A stretch of 6,635 bases of DNA, taken from assembly GCA_002432545.1 (NCBI GenBank), contig DJFR01000188.1:1-6635 (forward strand), given 5' to 3'. The notes under the pieces are model-generated. The model saw nothing but the letters and a program-made list of their open reading frames with translations, was not told where the DNA came from and searched no databases. Positions 4,582 to 6,635 of this stretch are shown piece by piece (positions within the stretch are counted from its first letter, which is position 1; every line of letters begins with the position of its first letter). This DNA is from Flammeovirgaceae bacterium UBA5867 (lineage in GTDB: Bacteria > Bacteroidota > Bacteroidia > Cytophagales > Cyclobacteriaceae). Both the position numbers and the translations under genes were made by a program.

Positions 4582-6635
4582 CTACTCTTCATCCATTTCC
4601 TTGGGCAAAATGATATAGAATGACGAGCCTTCTTCGGGTGTCGATCGCGCATAGATTTCTCCTTTATGATTGAGTACAATACGTTTACACAACGCCAGAC
4701 CTATGCCTGTTCCGGAATACGATTGCCGGTCGTTAAGCCGCTGAAAAATTACAAAGACCTGTTCGGCATATTCCTGCGAGAATCCTATACCATTGTCTTT
4801 AAACTCCAGGCAAATATAGGTGCGTCTCGGATTTAACGCAGGGTACTCGCTAACCTCGCTTAATGCGAGATCGCAGACTTTTATAAATATGTCGGGATAT
4901 TTTCCGGGTACCGAAAATTTTAACGCATTACTCAGGAGGTTCGAGAACAACTGCATTAACTGCAACCGGATGCCGGGTATAACCGGTAAATGATCGGCAT
5001 GTATACGCGCGCCTTTCTCGGCAATGGTCAATTCGAAATCACTTTTTACTTCGGCTACAACTTCATTCAGATCAACCATAGCAAAAAACTCTTCGTCTTT
5101 CGATAGCTGCGAAAAGTTCAGTACACCTTGTATAAGTGCCAGCATGCGCTTGGCTGAAGCTGTTATTTTCCCGAGATACGACTTTGATTTTGCATCAATA
5201 TCTCCACCCAGGTTATTGCCCAGTAGTTCGGTGAAGGTTGCTATTTTACGAAGCGGTTCCTGCAGATCGTGTGATGCTATATATGCAAATTGCTGCAGCT
5301 CTAAATTTGATCGTTGCAGGTCACGCGTTCGTTCGCTGATCTTGATCTCAAGTCCTTCCAGCGAAAGTTTCTGATCATGTATATCAGTACAGGTACCAAC
5401 CCACTTGGCTACCTGGTTGGCTGAATTAACAATGGGCACTGCCCGTATAAAATGCCAGCGAAATTCACCGGTATATTTCTTATAGCGTACTTCCTGTTCA
5501 AACGTTGTTCCCTTCCGCAAAGCAATATTCCAATGTATAATGAACAACTCGGCATCCTTAGGGTGTAGTAACGATGACCATGAATGATCAAGCTCACTCT
5601 TCAATCCCGTATAGTCTTTCCATTGCTTGTTTACATAGGTAACATCGCCTGTAGCATTGGCAGCCCATGCCATCTGTGGCAGCGACTCCATAATGGAGCT
5701 GAGGTAGTCGCGCGACTCTTCGATCTTCTTTCTTGCCAATACTTTATCAGTCACTTCAATGGCAAGAATAATTACCTTGTTCACTACGTTGTTGGTTTCG
5801 CGCAGCGGTTCACAAACAAAGTCTATAAACAGTTTCTGTTCCCTGCCGTTACGATGCAACGTTACGGCCTGTTCCCTGCCTATAAATGGAACTCCGGTTT
5901 TAAATACATAGGCAATAATAGGCTCATATATATCTTTTATTCCGTCCAGCGCATCCCAATAAGGTTTGTTATTTAATTCGGTTCTCGTTTTACCAATGAG
6001 CTGCAGAAACACATCATTCACGACTTCTGCCACTACCGGATTATTTCTAACAATACAAATACCTACCGGTGCCTGCATTATGAGCGTACGGAAATTCATT
6101 TCTCTTTCCGTTAACTCTTTCTTGGCGAGCACCGCCTCCGTTACATCAATGGTTATATGATGAATACCATAGATTCTCCCTTCCGAATCGCGCAGTGCCT
6201 TATAGATATAGTTAAAATAAAAATCCTGGGCTTTACCATCCACAACCAGCCGCGCTATATCTTCCTTGCCCTCATATGTTTCACCGGTAGCATATACGTT
6301 TTGAAGTCGTTGGAGAAAAGGTTGTCCCTTCAGCTCCGGTATAGCTTCTTCCAGCGTCTTGCCGATAACCGATGCGTCCTTTCCCCAGTAACGCATCATC
6401 ACATCATTTACATACTGAATCCTGATCTCGGGCCCTATATATAGCCCCATGGCTACCATGGAAGTCTCAGTAATCAACGTTCGGAACCGCTGTTCACTTT
6501 CCACAAGCAACTTCTGCGAAAGCTTTTGTTCCGTTATATCCAGCGCAGTGCCGATCAGTCGTATCGGTTTCTTTTCATCGTTGTAATAAACTTTTCCATT
6601 CAGGCGAATCCAGTGTATACTTCCATCCTGGTGAA
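4582..6635 (-). CDS. multi-PAS sensor histidine kinase, 5' end beyond window
   Basis: The frame is open to the right edge (first full codon 6633-6631), giving 683 visible residues with the N-terminus missing. A TTG at 6510 is in frame but internal: the codons upstream of it encode the end of a PAS/PAC module (GTALDITEQKLSQK). Four PAS/PAC modules are visible, the first partial, each ending in a DIT-like linker (near residues 32, 163, 293 and 417). A coiled-coil linker leads to a HisKA domain with the H-box FAYIASHDLQEPL (phospho-acceptor His455, codon 5271-5269). The ATPase domain then shows the N-box QLFSNLLSNALKF, G1 DNGIGF, F-box VFVIFQRL and G2 GTGIGLALCKRI, so the kinase core is complete. 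No transmembrane segment or receiver domain is seen; it is probably a cytoplasmic sensor that phosphorylates a separate response regulator, none of which is next to it on the downstream side. Ligand and output are unknown. Confidence 0.92.
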   Translation of the reverse strand, partial: HQDGSIHWIRLNGKVYYNDEKKPIRLIGTALDITEQKLSQKLLVESEQRFRTLITETSMVAMGLYIGPEIRIQYVNDVMMRYWGKDASVIGKTLEEAIPELKGQPFLQRLQNVYATGETYEGKEDIARLVVDGKAQDFYFNYIYKALRDSEGRIYGIHHITIDVTEAVLAKKELTEREMNFRTLIMQAPVGICIVRNNPVVAEVVNDVFLQLIGKTRTELNNKPYWDALDGIKDIYEPIIAYVFKTGVPFIGREQAVTLHRNGREQKLFIDFVCEPLRETNNVVNKVIILAIEVTDKVLARKKIEESRDYLSSIMESLPQMAWAANATGDVTYVNKQWKDYTGLKSELDHSWSSLLHPKDAELFIIHWNIALRKGTTFEQEVRYKKYTGEFRWHFIRAVPIVNSANQVAKWVGTCTDIHDQKLSLEGLEIKISERTRDLQRSNLELQQFAYIASHDLQEPLRKIATFTELLGNNLGGDIDAKSKSYLGKITASAKRMLALIQGVLNFSQLSKDEEFFAMVDLNEVVAEVKSDFELTIAEKGARIHADHLPVIPGIRLQLMQLFSNLLSNALKFSVPGKYPDIFIKVCDLALSEVSEYPALNPRRTYICLEFKDNGIGFSQEYAEQVFVIFQRLNDRQSYSGTGIGLALCKRIVLNHKGEIYARSTPEEGSSFYIILPKEMDEE

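Noticed and set aside
5024..5976. Plus-strand open frames of 116 and 130 codons opposite the kinase gene
   Set aside because: They lie wholly antisense to conserved PAS and HisKA coding sequence, have no recognisable domains, and read as low-complexity shadow translations.
6508..6510. TTG as the start codon of the histidine kinase
   Set aside because: The frame continues upstream to the window edge and encodes a recognisable PAS/PAC end, so the true start is outside the window.
1..6635. Mobile element, CRISPR, tRNA/rRNA or defence system
   Set aside because: No transposase, integrase, terminal inverted repeats, spacer-repeat array, tRNA-like folds or nuclease/toxin-type genes were seen; every long gene is a familiar metabolic, envelope or signalling family.

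Overview
The window looks like chromosomal DNA of a Bacteroidota member, most likely in or near the Chitinophagaceae/Sphingobacteriales. The evidence is a serine palmitoyltransferase very close to the soluble Sphingobacterium-type enzyme, a DUF4861 lipoprotein, a multi-PAS soluble histidine kinase of a type common in that phylum, a TAnnTTTG-type -7 promoter box, and no strong Shine-Dalgarno sequences. The assignment rests on remembered family resemblance, not on a database search.

All five genes lie on the minus strand, so the biological order runs from high to low coordinates. A 5'-truncated PAS sensor histidine kinase (4582 to the right edge) comes first. A 147-bp gap follows, holding a good candidate promoter and an 11-bp direct repeat. 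Next are a DUF4861 lipoprotein (3247-4434), a 111-bp gap, a FadI/HADHB-like thiolase (1855-3135) and a 440-bp AT-rich non-coding stretch. Last come serine palmitoyltransferase spt (206-1414) and, overlapping its stop codon by 4 bp (ATGA), the start of a GNAT-fold acyltransferase (1-209) that runs off the left edge.

The only tight functional unit is spt plus the GNAT gene. SPT makes 3-ketosphinganine from serine and a fatty acyl thioester, and a coupled acyltransferase-like gene is a natural candidate for a later step such as N-acylation; that role is inference. The thiolase (fatty-acyl/acetoacetyl-CoA metabolism), the DUF4861 lipoprotein (uncharacterised) and the kinase appear to be separate transcription units with no evident shared pathway. 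I see no mobile element, CRISPR array, tRNA, rRNA or defence system. Most of the window is ordinary core or near-core sequence. The points worth a second look are the spt-GNAT coupling, the phased direct repeat in front of the DUF4861 gene, the repeats in the spt leader, and the lone DUF4861 gene with no visible sugar-degradation neighbours.
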